Shown here: positions 45,050-54,736 of the stretch, one piece after another
Layout of the letters: each line of letters begins with the position of its first letter
Position numbering within the stretch: the first letter of the stretch is position 1
Assembly: GCF_020525925.1 (NCBI RefSeq)
Contig: NZ_CP084876.1
Location: forward strand, 2,108,001 to 2,172,000
DNA: 64,000 nt
Origin: Klebsiella quasipneumoniae subsp. quasipneumoniae
GTDB taxonomy: Bacteria > Pseudomonadota > Gammaproteobacteria > Enterobacterales > Enterobacteriaceae
Direction of reading: 5' to 3'
The notes under the pieces: model-generated
Database searches by the model: none
What the model was told of the DNA's origin: nothing
The model's input: only the letters and a program-made list of their open reading frames with translations
Made by a program: the position numbers and the translations under genes

Positions 45050-46036
45050 ATGAAACGCAAAACGATGATCGCTTTAGCCCTTCTCGGTGCCCTTGGCGCC
45101 ACCCCGGCCGCCTGGGCCGTCGATTACCCGCTGCCTCCGGCCAACAGCCGGCTGATTGGCCAGAATCAGTACTGGACGGTTCAGGAGAGCGATCGCAACC
45201 TGCAGGCGATTGCCCGCCATTTCGATACCGCGGCGATGCTGATCCTTGAAGCCAACGATACCATCGCGCCGGTGCAGCCGAAGCCCGGGACCCAGGTGCT
45301 GATCCCTTCTCAGATGCTGCTGCCCGACGTGCCGCGGGAGGGGATTGTCGTCAACCTCGCGGAGCTGCGGCTGTACTACTTCCCGCCGGGAGAGAATCAG
45401 GTCCAGGTTTATCCCCTGGGCATCGGCCAGTTAGGGCTGGAAACGCCGGAGATGACCACCCGCGTCGGGCAGAAGATCCCTAACCCGACCTGGACACCGA
45501 CCGCCGGCATCCGCGCGCGCTCGCTGGAGAAAGGGGTGACGCTCCCGGCGGTGGTGCCGGCCGGGCCGAATAACCCGCTGGGCCGCTATGCGCTGCGTCT
45601 GGCCTACGGTAACGGCGAATATCTCATCCACGGGACTAACGCGCCGGACAGCGTTGGGCTGCGCGTCAGCTCGGGCTGTATGCGGATGAACGCCGATGAC
45701 ATCAAGGCGCTGTTCAGTCAGGTGAAAACCGGGACGCCGGTGCGGATCATCAATCAGCCGGTGAAGTTTGCCGTCGAGCCGGATGGTAAACGTTACGTAG
45801 AGGTCCACAGGCCGCTGTCGCAGACGGAAGGGGAAAACACCCGGACCATCGCTTACACGCTGCCAGCGGCGTTTCACGCCTTCGCTGAGGATAAAGCGGT
45901 GGATGACCTGCAGCTGAAAAAAGCGATGTCGAGAAGGGCGGGCTATCCGGTGGTGGTATCGACGGGGGCGGGTAGCGCGGCGACGTCGCTGTCGGCGCAG
46001 AACAGTTCGTCTGACAACGGCCTGCTCACCCAGTAG
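45050..46036 (+). CDS. ldtE: L,D-transpeptidase LdtE (YnhG)
   Basis: 328-residue periplasmic YkuD-type enzyme that forms 3-3 cross-links between diaminopimelate residues of murein. It has a signal peptide ([23 protein letters not shown]), a LysM-like segment (about 42-88), a YkuD catalytic domain (about 97-232) with the HGT...[11 protein letters not shown] active-site Cys, and a C-terminal LdtE extension. Same gene order sufE-ldtE-lpp as E. coli. Confidence 0.95.
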   Translation: MKRKTMIALALLGALGATPAAWAVDYPLPPANSRLIGQNQYWTVQESDRNLQAIARHFDTAAMLILEANDTIAPVQPKPGTQVLIPSQMLLPDVPREGIVVNLAELRLYYFPPGENQVQVYPLGIGQLGLETPEMTTRVGQKIPNPTWTPTAGIRARSLEKGVTLPAVVPAGPNNPLGRYALRLAYGNGEYLIHGTNAPDSVGLRVSSGCMRMNADDIKALFSQVKTGTPVRIINQPVKFAVEPDGKRYVEVHRPLSQTEGENTRTIAYTLPAAFHAFAEDKAVDDLQLKKAMSRRAGYPVVVSTGAGSAATSLSAQNSSSDNGLLTQ

Positions 46037-46052
46037 CCCTCAGCGCGAGGGC

Positions 46053-46085
46053 AAAAAAAATGGCGCACAGAGTGCGCCATTTTTA
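46053..46085. terminator. Terminator between ldtE and lpp
   Basis: ATGGCGCAC/GTGCGCCAT stem with flanking A and T runs, so it can act in both directions. It is the classic lpp terminator on the minus strand. Confidence 0.92.
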
Positions 46086-46097
46086 TTACCAGAACTC

Positions 46098-46346
<249 letters not shown>

Positions 46347-46371
46347 CTAGATTGAGTTAATCTCCATGTAG

Positions 46372-46412
46372 CGTTACAAGTATTACACAAACTTTTTTGG
46401 GATGAGAATATT
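46372..46412 (-). promoter_or_regulatory. lpp promoter
   Basis: Minus-strand TGTAATACT (-10) near 46380 with an A/T-rich upstream part, and a short leader beginning GCTACATGGAGATTAAC as in E. coli lpp. Expected to be very strong. Confidence 0.7.
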
Positions 46413-46587
46413 TTTTTTACCTGAACGCACTTATTTTTGATCGTTCGCTCAAAGAAGCATCGAATTGGTCAAAATCGCTGAAAAAGGCGAGTGAAAACAG
46501 CACGCTTCCATCGGATTCATCTTAGATAATCTCTTATTAAATAGTAAATTCCGATTTGCATTTTTAATAGGAAGAGCTAGTCGATGA

Positions 46588-46617
46588 ATAAAAAAAAGCG
46601 CCCCGAGAGGCGCTTTA
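46588..46617 (-). terminator. Rho-independent terminator of pykF
   Basis: AAAGCGCC/GGCGCTTT stem with a 6-base loop followed on the minus strand by a U run. Confidence 0.9.
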
Positions 46618-46646
46618 TTAAAAAAAACCAATTAACCTGTAAATTA

Positions 46647-48059
46647 TTACAGCACGTGCACGGAAGCGGTATTAGTGGTGCCGCTCGGGACTAATGCGCC
46701 AGAGACCATCACCACCACGTCGCCTTTGCGCGCGAGGCCGCTCTTCAGCGCCAGATCTTTACCCAGGTGATAGAAATCATCCGTAGAGGCAATCTCTTCC
46801 ACCAGCTGCGGCACAACGCCCTTGCTCAGCACCAGCTGGCGAGCAGTGGTTTCGTTGGTGGTCAGCGCCAGGATGGTGGCATCCGGGAAGTATTTGCGCA
46901 CAGCGCGTGCGGATTTACCGCCCTGGGTGGCGACCACGATCAGCGGCGCTTCCAGTTTCTCAGCGGTTTCTACCGCGCCGCGGCACACCGCTTCGGTGAT
47001 GCGCAGTTTACGGTTGTCGTTGTTGAAATCCAGACGGCTGGTCATGACGCGGTCGGTACGTTCGCAGATGGTCGCCATGATGGTGACCGCTTCCAGCGGG
47101 TATTTACCTTTCGCCGATTCGCCGGACAGCATTACCGCATCGGTGCCGTCGAGGATGGCGTTGGCCACGTCGCCGGCTTCAGCGCGGGTCGGACGTGGGT
47201 TTTTGATCATGGAGTCCAGCATCTGGGTCGCGGTGATAACCACTTTGCGCGCGCGGATACATTTTTCGATGATCATTTTCTGCGCGAAGATAACTTCTTC
47301 AACCGGGATCTCAACGCCCATGTCGCCACGAGCAACCATGATGCCGTCAGAGGCTTCGAGGATTTCGTCGAAGTTGTTCAGGCCTTCCTGGTTTTCGATT
47401 TTGGAGATGATCTGGATGTTTTCGCCGCCGTGGGCTTTCAGGTGCTCACGGATCTCGACGACGTCGGAACGCTTACGGATGAAGGAGGCCGCGACGAAGT
47501 CCACGCCCTGTTCGCAACCGAAGATCAGGTCCTGTTTGTCTTTTTCCGCCAGCGCCGGCAGGGCGATAGAGACGCCCGGCAGGTTCACGCCTTTGTTCTC
47601 GCCAAGGTCGCCGTTGTTCAGCACTTTACAGATAACTTTGTTGCCTTCGATAGCGGTCACTTCCATGCCGATCAGGCCATCGTCCACCAGAACGGTGTTG
47701 CCGACGCTCAGGTCGGAGGTGAAGCCTTCATAGGTTACCGCAACGATTTCGCTGTTGCCGATGACCGATTTATCGGTGGTGAAGGTGAAAGTCTGGCCCG
47801 CTTTCAGGGAGACGTCGTTGCCGCCTTCCAGCTTGATGGTACGAATTTCCGGTCCTTTGGTGTCCAGCAGAATAGCGGCTTTCTTACCGGTTTTGCTCAT
47901 CACATTGCGCAGGTTCTGGATGCGCTGACCGTGTTCCGCATAGTCACCGTGGGAGAAGTTCAGACGCATCACGTTCATGCCGGCTTCCAGCATTTTGGTC
48001 AGCATCTCTTCAGATTCGGTTTTCGGACCGATGGTGCAAACAATTTTGGTCTTTTTCAT
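46647..48059 (-). CDS. pykF: Pyruvate kinase I
   Basis: 470-residue fructose-1,6-bisphosphate-activated pyruvate kinase (PEP + ADP to pyruvate + ATP). N-terminal [20 protein letters not shown], the pyruvate-kinase signature [32 protein letters not shown], and the effector-binding C domain ending NTASVHVL. Opposes PpsA metabolically; both genes carry Cra sites in this window. Confidence 0.98.
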   Translation of the reverse strand: MKKTKIVCTIGPKTESEEMLTKMLEAGMNVMRLNFSHGDYAEHGQRIQNLRNVMSKTGKKAAILLDTKGPEIRTIKLEGGNDVSLKAGQTFTFTTDKSVIGNSEIVAVTYEGFTSDLSVGNTVLVDDGLIGMEVTAIEGNKVICKVLNNGDLGENKGVNLPGVSIALPALAEKDKQDLIFGCEQGVDFVAASFIRKRSDVVEIREHLKAHGGENIQIISKIENQEGLNNFDEILEASDGIMVARGDMGVEIPVEEVIFAQKMIIEKCIRARKVVITATQMLDSMIKNPRPTRAEAGDVANAILDGTDAVMLSGESAKGKYPLEAVTIMATICERTDRVMTSRLDFNNDNRKLRITEAVCRGAVETAEKLEAPLIVVATQGGKSARAVRKYFPDATILALTTNETTARQLVLSKGVVPQLVEEIASTDDFYHLGKDLALKSGLARKGDVVVMVSGALVPSGTTNTASVHVL

Positions 48060-48564
48060 GACAGTTTTAGTCTTTAAGTTGTGAAGGATATGGAATTCTC
48101 GCTCCGCGGGCGCACTGCCGGGGAGCCAAACCTGTATTACGAAAGTTGCTAAGCCACGCCCTAAGGATAGGTGACAACCCCGAAGCGTGCAGAAGAATGT
48201 GTGCTGGCGGTTCAGCCCATGAAATGTGGCAAGGTGTTATGCGTTTTATCATGCAGTCCAATGCGCTGAAACCATTCAAGAAAGAATCGAAGCGCATTAT
48301 ACGCTGGCGAAATCAAAAAGGAAAATAAAAACCTCGTTTCAAATTATGGACAAAACGCGTAACAAAACCGGCACGTTATGCATAAAACTATGCAACACAT
48401 TTTTTCATCAGGCGTGATGAAAAGGGGCGGCGGAAAGGGAATTTTCTCCCGTTATGAGGCGGTAAAATGCGCCATTGACCCGGTAACGGGAGGATGATTT
48501 GCGTTGCCGGAAAAATCTATCAATAATGATTTGATTGATAATGAGAAAATGCGAGCCAGACTCA
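48060..48564. other. pykF-fumD intergenic region
   Basis: About 500 bases with no gene supported; small open frames here lack ribosome sites. Holds the pykF promoter zone with a Cra site (48265-48280). Confidence 0.6.
48265..48280. promoter_or_regulatory. Cra (FruR) site upstream of pykF
   Basis: GCTGAAACCATTCAAG fits the Cra consensus and matches the repressor site of E. coli pykF. It lies about 205 bases before the start codon. Confidence 0.7.
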
Positions 48565-48777
48565 ATGGGAAATAAAGCGAAAGACGACGAGCTGTACCAG
48601 GAAATGTGCCGCGTGGTGGGCAAAGTGGTGCTGGAGATGCGTGACCTTGGCCAGGAGCCGAAACACATTGTCATCGCCGGCGTACTGCGCACCTCGCTGG
48701 CGAACAGCAAAATCCAGCGTTCACCGCTCACCGAGGAGGCAATGGCGAAGGTCATTCACGCCCTCTCCGGACACTGA
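48565..48777 (+). CDS. fumD: Fumarase D
   Basis: 70-residue YdhZ-type protein; the E. coli homologue shows fumarase activity. The block YQEMCRVVGKVVLEMRDLGQ followed by EPKHIVIAGVLRT is near-identical to E. coli. The ATG at 48565 (MGNKAKDDE) is the family start. Divergent from pykF as in E. coli. Confidence 0.92.
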   Translation: MGNKAKDDELYQEMCRVVGKVVLEMRDLGQEPKHIVIAGVLRTSLANSKIQRSPLTEEAMAKVIHALSGH

Positions 48778-48794
48778 CGCCTTTCGCCGGCGGG

Positions 48795-49433
48795 TCAGGA
48801 AATCACGAAGCGGACCACCGCCCGGACGGCAATGTCGCAGTGGTGGGCCACCATCGCTTCATCGTCAATGGCGGGCAGCGGATCGTCAAGGTACAGACTG
48901 CTGAAGGTGTAGAAATTCGACACCTGATAAAAGCTAAAGCTGCTGATTAACCGGTGAACATCGCGCGCTTCCAGCCCCGTCTGAAAGACCCCCTGCTGCT
49001 GGCCGCGCTGCAAAATGTCTTCCAGAATCGACAGGGCGGTACGATTCAGCGGCTTCAGCTCTCCCGAGGTCTTCAGCCACTTGCCGCGCTGCATGTTCTC
49101 CATGCAAATCACCCGCATATAGTCCGCGTGGGTGGCGTGATAGCGCACGCTCCAGCGCACCAGCCGCACCAGCGCCTCTACCGGCGGCACATTCTCCAGC
49201 CCCAGCTGCTGCTCGGTTTCGCGGATCCGCGCATACACATGCTGCAGCACCTCCTGATAGAGCTGCTCTTTGCTTTTGAAGTAGTAGACCACCATGCGCT
49301 TGGTGGTCTGCGCCTCGGTGGCGATCTGCTCCATGCGGGCGCCTGACAGCCCGTGTTCGGCAAAGACGGCGATAGCGGCGCTGAAGATCCGCTCCTTCAG
49401 AGATTGTGCTTCATCATGAGCAACGGCGGTCAT
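48795..49433 (-). CDS. TetR-family regulator of dehydroshikimate/quinate operon
   Basis: 212-residue TetR regulator with N-terminal HTH (FAEHGLSGARMEQIATEAQT, TKRMVVYYFKSKEQLYQEVL) and a C-terminal TetR_C ligand domain. It is divergent from the dehydroshikimate dehydratase gene across 126 bases and most likely represses it; a pair of similar palindromes in the operon are candidate operators. The inducer would be a shikimate-pathway acid such as dehydroshikimate or protocatechuate (inference). Confidence 0.88.
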   Translation of the reverse strand: MTAVAHDEAQSLKERIFSAAIAVFAEHGLSGARMEQIATEAQTTKRMVVYYFKSKEQLYQEVLQHVYARIRETEQQLGLENVPPVEALVRLVRWSVRYHATHADYMRVICMENMQRGKWLKTSGELKPLNRTALSILEDILQRGQQQGVFQTGLEARDVHRLISSFSFYQVSNFYTFSSLYLDDPLPAIDDEAMVAHHCDIAVRAVVRFVIS

Positions 49434-49505
49434 GGCAACTCCTTTTTCTTGGGTGACAAAAAATACACATAATGATCACAATTTGGCAACCTGGTATGGC
49501 GAAAA

Positions 49506-49521
49506 TGAACCAAATGATACA
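49506..49521. promoter_or_regulatory. Putative TetR operator, copy 1 (before dehydratase gene)
   Basis: TGAACCAAATGATACA, an imperfect palindrome (TGAACCA/TGATACA) lying 39-54 bases before the dehydratase start. It is closely matched by the copy at 51416-51431. Confidence 0.55.
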
Positions 49522-49559
49522 TATTCAAGGCTCACGTCAGCTGTTGACCCGAGGACCTT

Positions 49560-51413
49560 ATGCTGCGCTCTATCGCCACCGTTTCGATTTCCGGCACCCT
49601 GCCAGAGAAGCTGCACGCTATTGCGGCGGCGGGGTATCAGGGTGTGGAAATTTTCGAGAACGATCTGCTCTATTATACGGGGACGCCGGCGGAAATCCGC
49701 CAGCTGGCCGCCGATTTAGGGTTAAAAATCACGCTTTTTCAACCCTTTCGCGATTTTGAAGGCGCCAGCCGGGCGCAGTTTGCGGCCAATATGGCCCGCG
49801 CCAGACGCAAATTTGCGCTGATGCGCGAGCTGGGCTGCGACACGCTGCTGCTGTGCAGCAATGTGCAGCCGGACTGCTCGGCGGATAGCGAACTGCAGGT
49901 GGCGGACCTGCGGGCGCTGGCCACGCTGGCGGAAGAGGAGGGGATCGCTATCGGCTATGAGGCGCTGGCCTGGGGAACCCATGTGAACCGCTGGCAGCAG
50001 GCCTGGGAGCGGGTGCAGCGGGTGGACAGCCCGGCGCTGGGCCTGGTGCTCGACAGCTTCCATATCCTGGCCCGGGGCGACACCCTCGACGCGCTGCCAT
50101 CGGTGCCGGTGGAGAAAATCACCTTCGTTCAGCTCGCCGATGCGCCGTATATGAAAATGGATCTCCTGGAGTGGAGTCGCCATTTCCGCTGCTTCCCCGG
50201 GCAGGGGGAGCTGCCGCTGGAGGCGTTTGCCGAGCAGATCACCCGCTGCGGCTATCGCGGCCCCTGGTCGCTGGAGATCTTTAATGACGGTTTTCGCGCC
50301 TCGCCGAACGGCGCGACGGCCAAAGATGGCTATCGTTCGCTGCTGTGGCTGGAGGAGCAGACTCGTCGCCGGCTCCCGGCGTGCGATGCCGATCTGTTTT
50401 CACCGCCGCCACCGCCGGTCTGTCACGGGCTGGAGTTTATCGAATTCGCCGCCAGCGTCGCCGAGGCGCAGCGCCTGGGGCAGCACCTGCAGGCGCTGGG
50501 TTTTCAGCACGAGGGAAGCCACCGCTCCAAACAGGTCACGCTGTGGCGCAACGGCGGGGCGCGGATCGTGATAAACCATCAGTCGCACAGCTGGGCCGAT
50601 CACTTTTATCAACGCCACGGGGTATCGCTCTGCGCGATGGCGCTGCGGGTCGACAGCAGTGCGCCGATTGTCGCTCGCGCCCGCGCGCTGGGGTATGCCA
50701 CCTGGCAGGGCGACGCCGGGCCGAACGAAACGCCGATCCCGGCGATCTGCGCCCCTGACGGCAGCCTGGTCTATCTCATCGATGCCGGGGAGGCGATCTA
50801 CGAGCGCGACTTTCTCCTGCGCGATGGCGTGACGGTGCGCGAAGATTACCTCGGCATCGACCATCTGGCGCTGGGGATGGAGGCCGACAGCCGCGACAAC
50901 TGGGTGATGTTCTTCCGCACGGTGTTTGGTTTTACGCTCGAACATGAGCAGACGCTGCCGGATCCCTATGGGCTGGTGCGTAGTCTGGCGGTGCGCAGCC
51001 CGCAGGGGGAGATCCGCCTGGCGCTGAATATCTCCCAGAGCCGGGCGACGCAGATCGCCCGCTCGGTCGCCTGCTACCAGGGGGCGGGGCTGCAGCATGC
51101 CGCCTTTGCCTGCCGCGATCTGCCGGCCACCTGCGACCAGCTCGCCGCGGTTGCCGATCATGCGCTGCCGATCCCGGCCAATTACTATGACGATCTGCTG
51201 GCGCGCTTTGGCGGCGAGCTGGACGTCGGGCGGCTCCAGCGGCGGCAGCTCCTCTACGACCGCGATCCGCAGGGCGGAGCATTCCTGCATCTGTATACCC
51301 GGCCCTTCATCGCCGGGCGCTTCTTCTTTGAATTAACCGAACGACGGGCAGGCTACGCGCTCTATGGCGCGGCGAATGCGGCCGTCCGTCTGGCGGCGAT
51401 GCAGTATTGTTAG
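49560..51413 (+). CDS. quiC: 3-dehydroshikimate dehydratase (QuiC-type, with VOC/HPPD domain)
   Basis: 617-residue two-domain protein. The N-terminal xylose-isomerase-like TIM barrel (about 1-275) has metal-site residues in IGYEALAWGTHVN, GLVLDSFH, FVQLAD and WSLEIFNDGFRAS. The C-terminal part (about 290-610) is a vicinal-oxygen-chelate/4-hydroxyphenylpyruvate-dioxygenase-like pair (LGIDHLALGMEAD, GAGLQHAAFACRDL). The TIM barrel of this family converts 3-dehydroshikimate to protocatechuate; the role of the second domain is not settled. First gene of a three-gene operon with an MFS carrier and a shikimate-dehydrogenase-like enzyme. Confidence 0.88.
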   Translation: MLRSIATVSISGTLPEKLHAIAAAGYQGVEIFENDLLYYTGTPAEIRQLAADLGLKITLFQPFRDFEGASRAQFAANMARARRKFALMRELGCDTLLLCSNVQPDCSADSELQVADLRALATLAEEEGIAIGYEALAWGTHVNRWQQAWERVQRVDSPALGLVLDSFHILARGDTLDALPSVPVEKITFVQLADAPYMKMDLLEWSRHFRCFPGQGELPLEAFAEQITRCGYRGPWSLEIFNDGFRASPNGATAKDGYRSLLWLEEQTRRRLPACDADLFSPPPPPVCHGLEFIEFAASVAEAQRLGQHLQALGFQHEGSHRSKQVTLWRNGGARIVINHQSHSWADHFYQRHGVSLCAMALRVDSSAPIVARARALGYATWQGDAGPNETPIPAICAPDGSLVYLIDAGEAIYERDFLLRDGVTVREDYLGIDHLALGMEADSRDNWVMFFRTVFGFTLEHEQTLPDPYGLVRSLAVRSPQGEIRLALNISQSRATQIARSVACYQGAGLQHAAFACRDLPATCDQLAAVADHALPIPANYYDDLLARFGGELDVGRLQRRQLLYDRDPQGGAFLHLYTRPFIAGRFFFELTERRAGYALYGAANAAVRLAAMQYC

Positions 51414-51415
51414 CC

Positions 51416-51431
51416 TGAATCAAATGGTTCA
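51416..51431. promoter_or_regulatory. Putative TetR operator, copy 2 (before MFS gene)
   Basis: TGAATCAAATGGTTCA, a near-perfect palindrome just after the dehydratase stop. With copy 1 it suggests the consensus TGAAYCAAATGRTWCA. Confidence 0.55.
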
Positions 51432-51484
51432 TTATGCCTGAAACACAATAACAACACCCTCTGTACCCGAGACAGGAACCGACT

Positions 51485-52807
51485 ATGAGCTCATATAGCC
51501 CTAACCCGACGGCCGCCGCCCAGCCAGCCGTCACCGCGCGCCGCTCCCGGCGGCGCATCGGCATTCTTGCGCTGCTGGCCATCGGCACCATGATCAACTA
51601 CCTCGATCGCACCGTGCTGGGGATCGCCGCCCCAAAGCTGACCGGTGAGCTGGGGATCGACCCTGCGCTCATGGGGATCCTCTTCTCCGCTTTCGCCTGG
51701 ACCTACGCTCTGGCGCAGATCCCCGGCGGGCTGTTTCTCGACCGTTTTGGCAACAAAGTGACCTATTTTCTGTCGCTGACCCTGTGGTCGCTGTTTACCC
51801 TGTTCCACGGCATGGCGGTGGGGCTGAAGACGCTGCTGCTGTGCCGTTTCGGGCTTGGCGTCAGCGAAGCGCCGTGCTTTCCGGTGAACAGCCGGGTGGT
51901 CAGCGCCTGGTTCCCGCAGCAGGAGCGCGCGAAGGCCACGGCGGTGTACACCGTGGGTGAATACCTCGGGCTGGCCTGCTTTGCCCCGCTGCTGTTCTGG
52001 ATCATGGACGGCTTCGGCTGGCGGGTGCTGTTCGTCAGCGTCGGCGTGGTCGGCATTCTGTTCGCCCTGGTGTGGTGGCGCTGCTACCGCGAACCGCATG
52101 AAGACCCTCGTCTCAGCCAGCAGGAGCGCGAGCATATCGAAAACGGCGGCGGCCTGAGCGCCCCAGCCGACCAGCAGGTGGCGTTCAGCTGGCCGCTGGT
52201 CCGCCAGCTGCTGAGCAAACGTCAGATCATCGGCGCCAGTATCGGCCAGTTTGCCGGCAACACGGTGCTGGTATTCTTTCTTACCTGGTTTCCCACCTGG
52301 CTGGCCACCGAACGCCATATGCCGTGGCTGAAGGTCGGTTTCTTTTCCATCCTGCCGTTTGTCGCCGCCGCCGGCGGGGTGATGTTTGGCGGCTGGATCT
52401 CCGACAAGCTGCTTAAAGCCACCGGGTCGGCCAACCTGGGGCGTAAGCTGCCGATCGTCGCCGGCCTGCTGATGGCCAGCTGCATCATCTCCGCCAACTG
52501 GCTGCAGAGCGACCTGGCGGTGATCCTGGTGATGTCGTTTGCCTTTTTTGGCCAGGGGATGGTGGGCCTCGGCTGGACGCTGATCTCCGACATCGCCCCG
52601 AAGGGGCTGGGCGGGCTCACCGGCGGCCTGTTCAACTTTTGCGCCAACCTCGCGGGGATCCTCACCCCGCTGGTGATCGGCTTTATCGTCGCCGGGTTCG
52701 GCAATTTCTTCTACGCGTTGATCTACATCGGCGGCGCCGCGCTGCTGGGCGTGGCGGCCTATCTGTTTATCCTCGGCGACGTCAAACGTATCGAGTTATC
52801 GCAGTAA
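51485..52807 (+). CDS. MFS transporter (ACS family; shikimate/quinate-type acid uptake)
   Basis: 440-residue carrier with 12 helices and the anion:cation symporter look (MINYLDRTVLGIAAPKLTGE, PGGLFLDRFGNKVTY). Likely imports quinate, shikimate or dehydroshikimate for the enzymes on either side (context inference). Has its own putative operator upstream, so an internal promoter is possible. Fifteen bases precede the next gene. Confidence 0.85.
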   Translation: MSSYSPNPTAAAQPAVTARRSRRRIGILALLAIGTMINYLDRTVLGIAAPKLTGELGIDPALMGILFSAFAWTYALAQIPGGLFLDRFGNKVTYFLSLTLWSLFTLFHGMAVGLKTLLLCRFGLGVSEAPCFPVNSRVVSAWFPQQERAKATAVYTVGEYLGLACFAPLLFWIMDGFGWRVLFVSVGVVGILFALVWWRCYREPHEDPRLSQQEREHIENGGGLSAPADQQVAFSWPLVRQLLSKRQIIGASIGQFAGNTVLVFFLTWFPTWLATERHMPWLKVGFFSILPFVAAAGGVMFGGWISDKLLKATGSANLGRKLPIVAGLLMASCIISANWLQSDLAVILVMSFAFFGQGMVGLGWTLISDIAPKGLGGLTGGLFNFCANLAGILTPLVIGFIVAGFGNFFYALIYIGGAALLGVAAYLFILGDVKRIELSQ

Positions 52808-52822
52808 GCAAAGGAGCAAGGC

Positions 52823-53659
52823 ATGGTGATTAGTGGGAATACGCGGCTGATAGCGCATCTTGGCTATCCGACCGCCAGTTTTAAGGCGCCGATGATCTAC
52901 AACCCGTGGTTTGTCGACCAGCAGGTGGACGTGAAGGTGGTGCCAATGGGCGTCAGGCCGGAGGACTATGCCGCGTTTATTCCGCCGCTGTTTACGATGA
53001 CCAATATCATCGGCGCGCTGGTGACGATGCCGCATAAAATCGCCACCTGCGATCTGGTGCAACGCCTGAGCCCGACGGCGGCTATCGCCGGCGCCTGCAA
53101 CGCCATCCGTCGCGAGGCGGACGGCAGCCTCTCCGGGGACATGTTCGATGGCGACGGCTTTGTGCTGGGCCTGCGCCGTAAGGGATTTCAGCCTGAGGGG
53201 ACGCGGGCGCTGGTGGTCGGCAGCGGCGGGGTGGGGTCGGCTATCGCCGCCTCCCTTGCGGCTGCAGCGGTCAGCGCCCTGACTCTGTACGATACCCGTC
53301 CCGAGGTGGCGCACGCTCTCGCTGGACGGCTGCATCAGCACTATCCCCAGCTCGATATCACTCTGATGCAGCACGATCCTGCCGGACACGAGCTGGTGGT
53401 CAACGCCACGCCGCTGGGGATGAAGGTCAGCGATCCGCTGCCGCTGGACGTAGACCGTCTGGCGCCAGGCACCTGGGTGGGGGAGGTGGTGATGACCCAG
53501 GAGTATACTCCGTTGCTGAGAGCCGCCCAGGCGCGACAGTGCCACATCCAGCGCGGGACCGACATGCTGTTTGAAATGATCCCTGCCTATCTGCGCTTTT
53601 TCGACCTGCCGGTAGCCACCCCTGAACAGCTCCGGGCGCTGGCGGAAATTCGCTACTGA
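52823..53659 (+). CDS. Shikimate/quinate dehydrogenase-like protein (AroE family)
   Basis: 278-residue AroE-superfamily enzyme. The substrate domain carries catalytic Lys/Asp in VTMPHK and GDMFDGDGF; the Rossmann domain has VVGSGGVGSAIAASLA. In a catabolic operon it probably oxidises shikimate or quinate to the 3-dehydro form used by the dehydratase, rather than serving aromatic synthesis. It lacks the usual N-terminal SxS motif, having TASF instead. Last gene of the operon. Confidence 0.85.
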   Translation: MVISGNTRLIAHLGYPTASFKAPMIYNPWFVDQQVDVKVVPMGVRPEDYAAFIPPLFTMTNIIGALVTMPHKIATCDLVQRLSPTAAIAGACNAIRREADGSLSGDMFDGDGFVLGLRRKGFQPEGTRALVVGSGGVGSAIAASLAAAAVSALTLYDTRPEVAHALAGRLHQHYPQLDITLMQHDPAGHELVVNATPLGMKVSDPLPLDVDRLAPGTWVGEVVMTQEYTPLLRAAQARQCHIQRGTDMLFEMIPAYLRFFDLPVATPEQLRALAEIRY

Positions 53660-53746
53660 CGCGACGCCCCTCCGGCCGCACCGCGCAGTGTGGCCGGGTT
53701 TATCATCACGTTATCTGCAGGCGGTTTCTCACACGCCAGCGGACGT

Positions 53747-54559
53747 TCAGGGCATTTCGTACCACACTTCTTCATCCTCCATGCGGGCTTCTATCTGGCC
53801 CGCCACCCTCTGCAGCGCGGAGAGATGCTTCTGCGCCGCCTGCTCAATGGTCATGGCGCTGGCGATATAGACCAGGTTGAGGCAGCCGATGACCCGCTGC
53901 TGGCTGCAGACCGGCACAGCGATAGAGGCGATTTTCTCCTCCTGCCGCCAGCCGCGGAAATTTTCGCCATAGCCGTTCTGGCGGGTGCGGGCGAGGATCG
54001 CCGCCAGCCGTTCCGGTTCGCGAGCCAGCTGATACTCCGCTTCCGGACGGGCGGCCAGCATGCTGAGAATGGCGTCGCGCTCCGCGTCGGGGGCAAAGGC
54101 CAGCCACGTCAGACCGGAGGCGGTGAGCAGCAGCGGCAGTCGCCGTCCGACCATCGCCCGGTGAAACGACAGCCGACTGAAGCGGTGGGTGGTTTCGCGC
54201 ACCACCATGGCGTCGACGTCGAGGGTGGTGATATCCGTCGGCCACTGGACCTCGCGCAGCAGCTCCCCGAGCAGCGGCGTGGCGAGGGCAGAAATCCAAT
54301 GTTCGTCACGAAATCCGTCGCTCAGCTGGCGGACGTTAATGGTCAGACGAAAGCTGTCATCGGAGCGGCTGCGGCGGACAAAACCTTCCTCCTGCAGCGT
54401 CTCCAGCAGCCGGCGCACGGTGGTGCGATGCAGGCCGCTAAACTCCGCCAGCAGGCCGGGCGTCGCGCCGCCGTCGAATTTATTTAACAATTTTAATAAC
54501 AATAAACCCCGGCTTAATCCGCGCACCGTTTTGTACTCAGTGGCCCCATCATCACGCAT
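53747..54559 (-). CDS. mhpR: IclR-family activator MhpR
   Basis: 270-residue IclR-type activator of the mhp genes. The N-terminal winged HTH is LKLLNKFDGGATPGLLAEFS followed by GLHRTTVRRLLETLQEEGFV; the C-terminal effector domain binds 3-(3-hydroxyphenyl)propionate (3-HPP). Nearly collinear with E. coli MhpR. The start at 54559 follows an AAGGAAGGA site; an upstream in-frame extension is rejected. Divergent from mhpA with its operator between. Confidence 0.94.
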   Translation of the reverse strand: MRDDGATEYKTVRGLSRGLLLLKLLNKFDGGATPGLLAEFSGLHRTTVRRLLETLQEEGFVRRSRSDDSFRLTINVRQLSDGFRDEHWISALATPLLGELLREVQWPTDITTLDVDAMVVRETTHRFSRLSFHRAMVGRRLPLLLTASGLTWLAFAPDAERDAILSMLAARPEAEYQLAREPERLAAILARTRQNGYGENFRGWRQEEKIASIAVPVCSQQRVIGCLNLVYIASAMTIEQAAQKHLSALQRVAGQIEARMEDEEVWYEMP

Positions 54560-54592
54560 AAATCCTTCCTTAAAATGCTTTATAAACAGCGA

Positions 54593-54609
54593 TGTGCACC
54601 TGGTGCACA
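54593..54609. promoter_or_regulatory. MhpR operator
   Basis: 17-bp palindrome TGTGCACCTGGTGCACA, matching the E. coli MhpR site. It lies about 59 bases upstream of the start of transcription expected from the TATACT -10 box at 54648-54653. Confidence 0.85.
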
Positions 54610-54736
54610 TTCAGCGATGTTTTGATTGTAGCCGAAAACACCCGCCCTATACTCAGCCCATTATAAAAATACGTTTACACATGATTAACAAATTGCCTGT
54701 CAGCCGGGCAGTTTCCGAGTCGTGAGGTCGCTAAGA

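Noticed and set aside
46767..48077. Long open frame opposite pykF (436 codons)
   Set aside because: It is the antisense shadow of the well-supported pykF gene, with a protein of no recognisable family.
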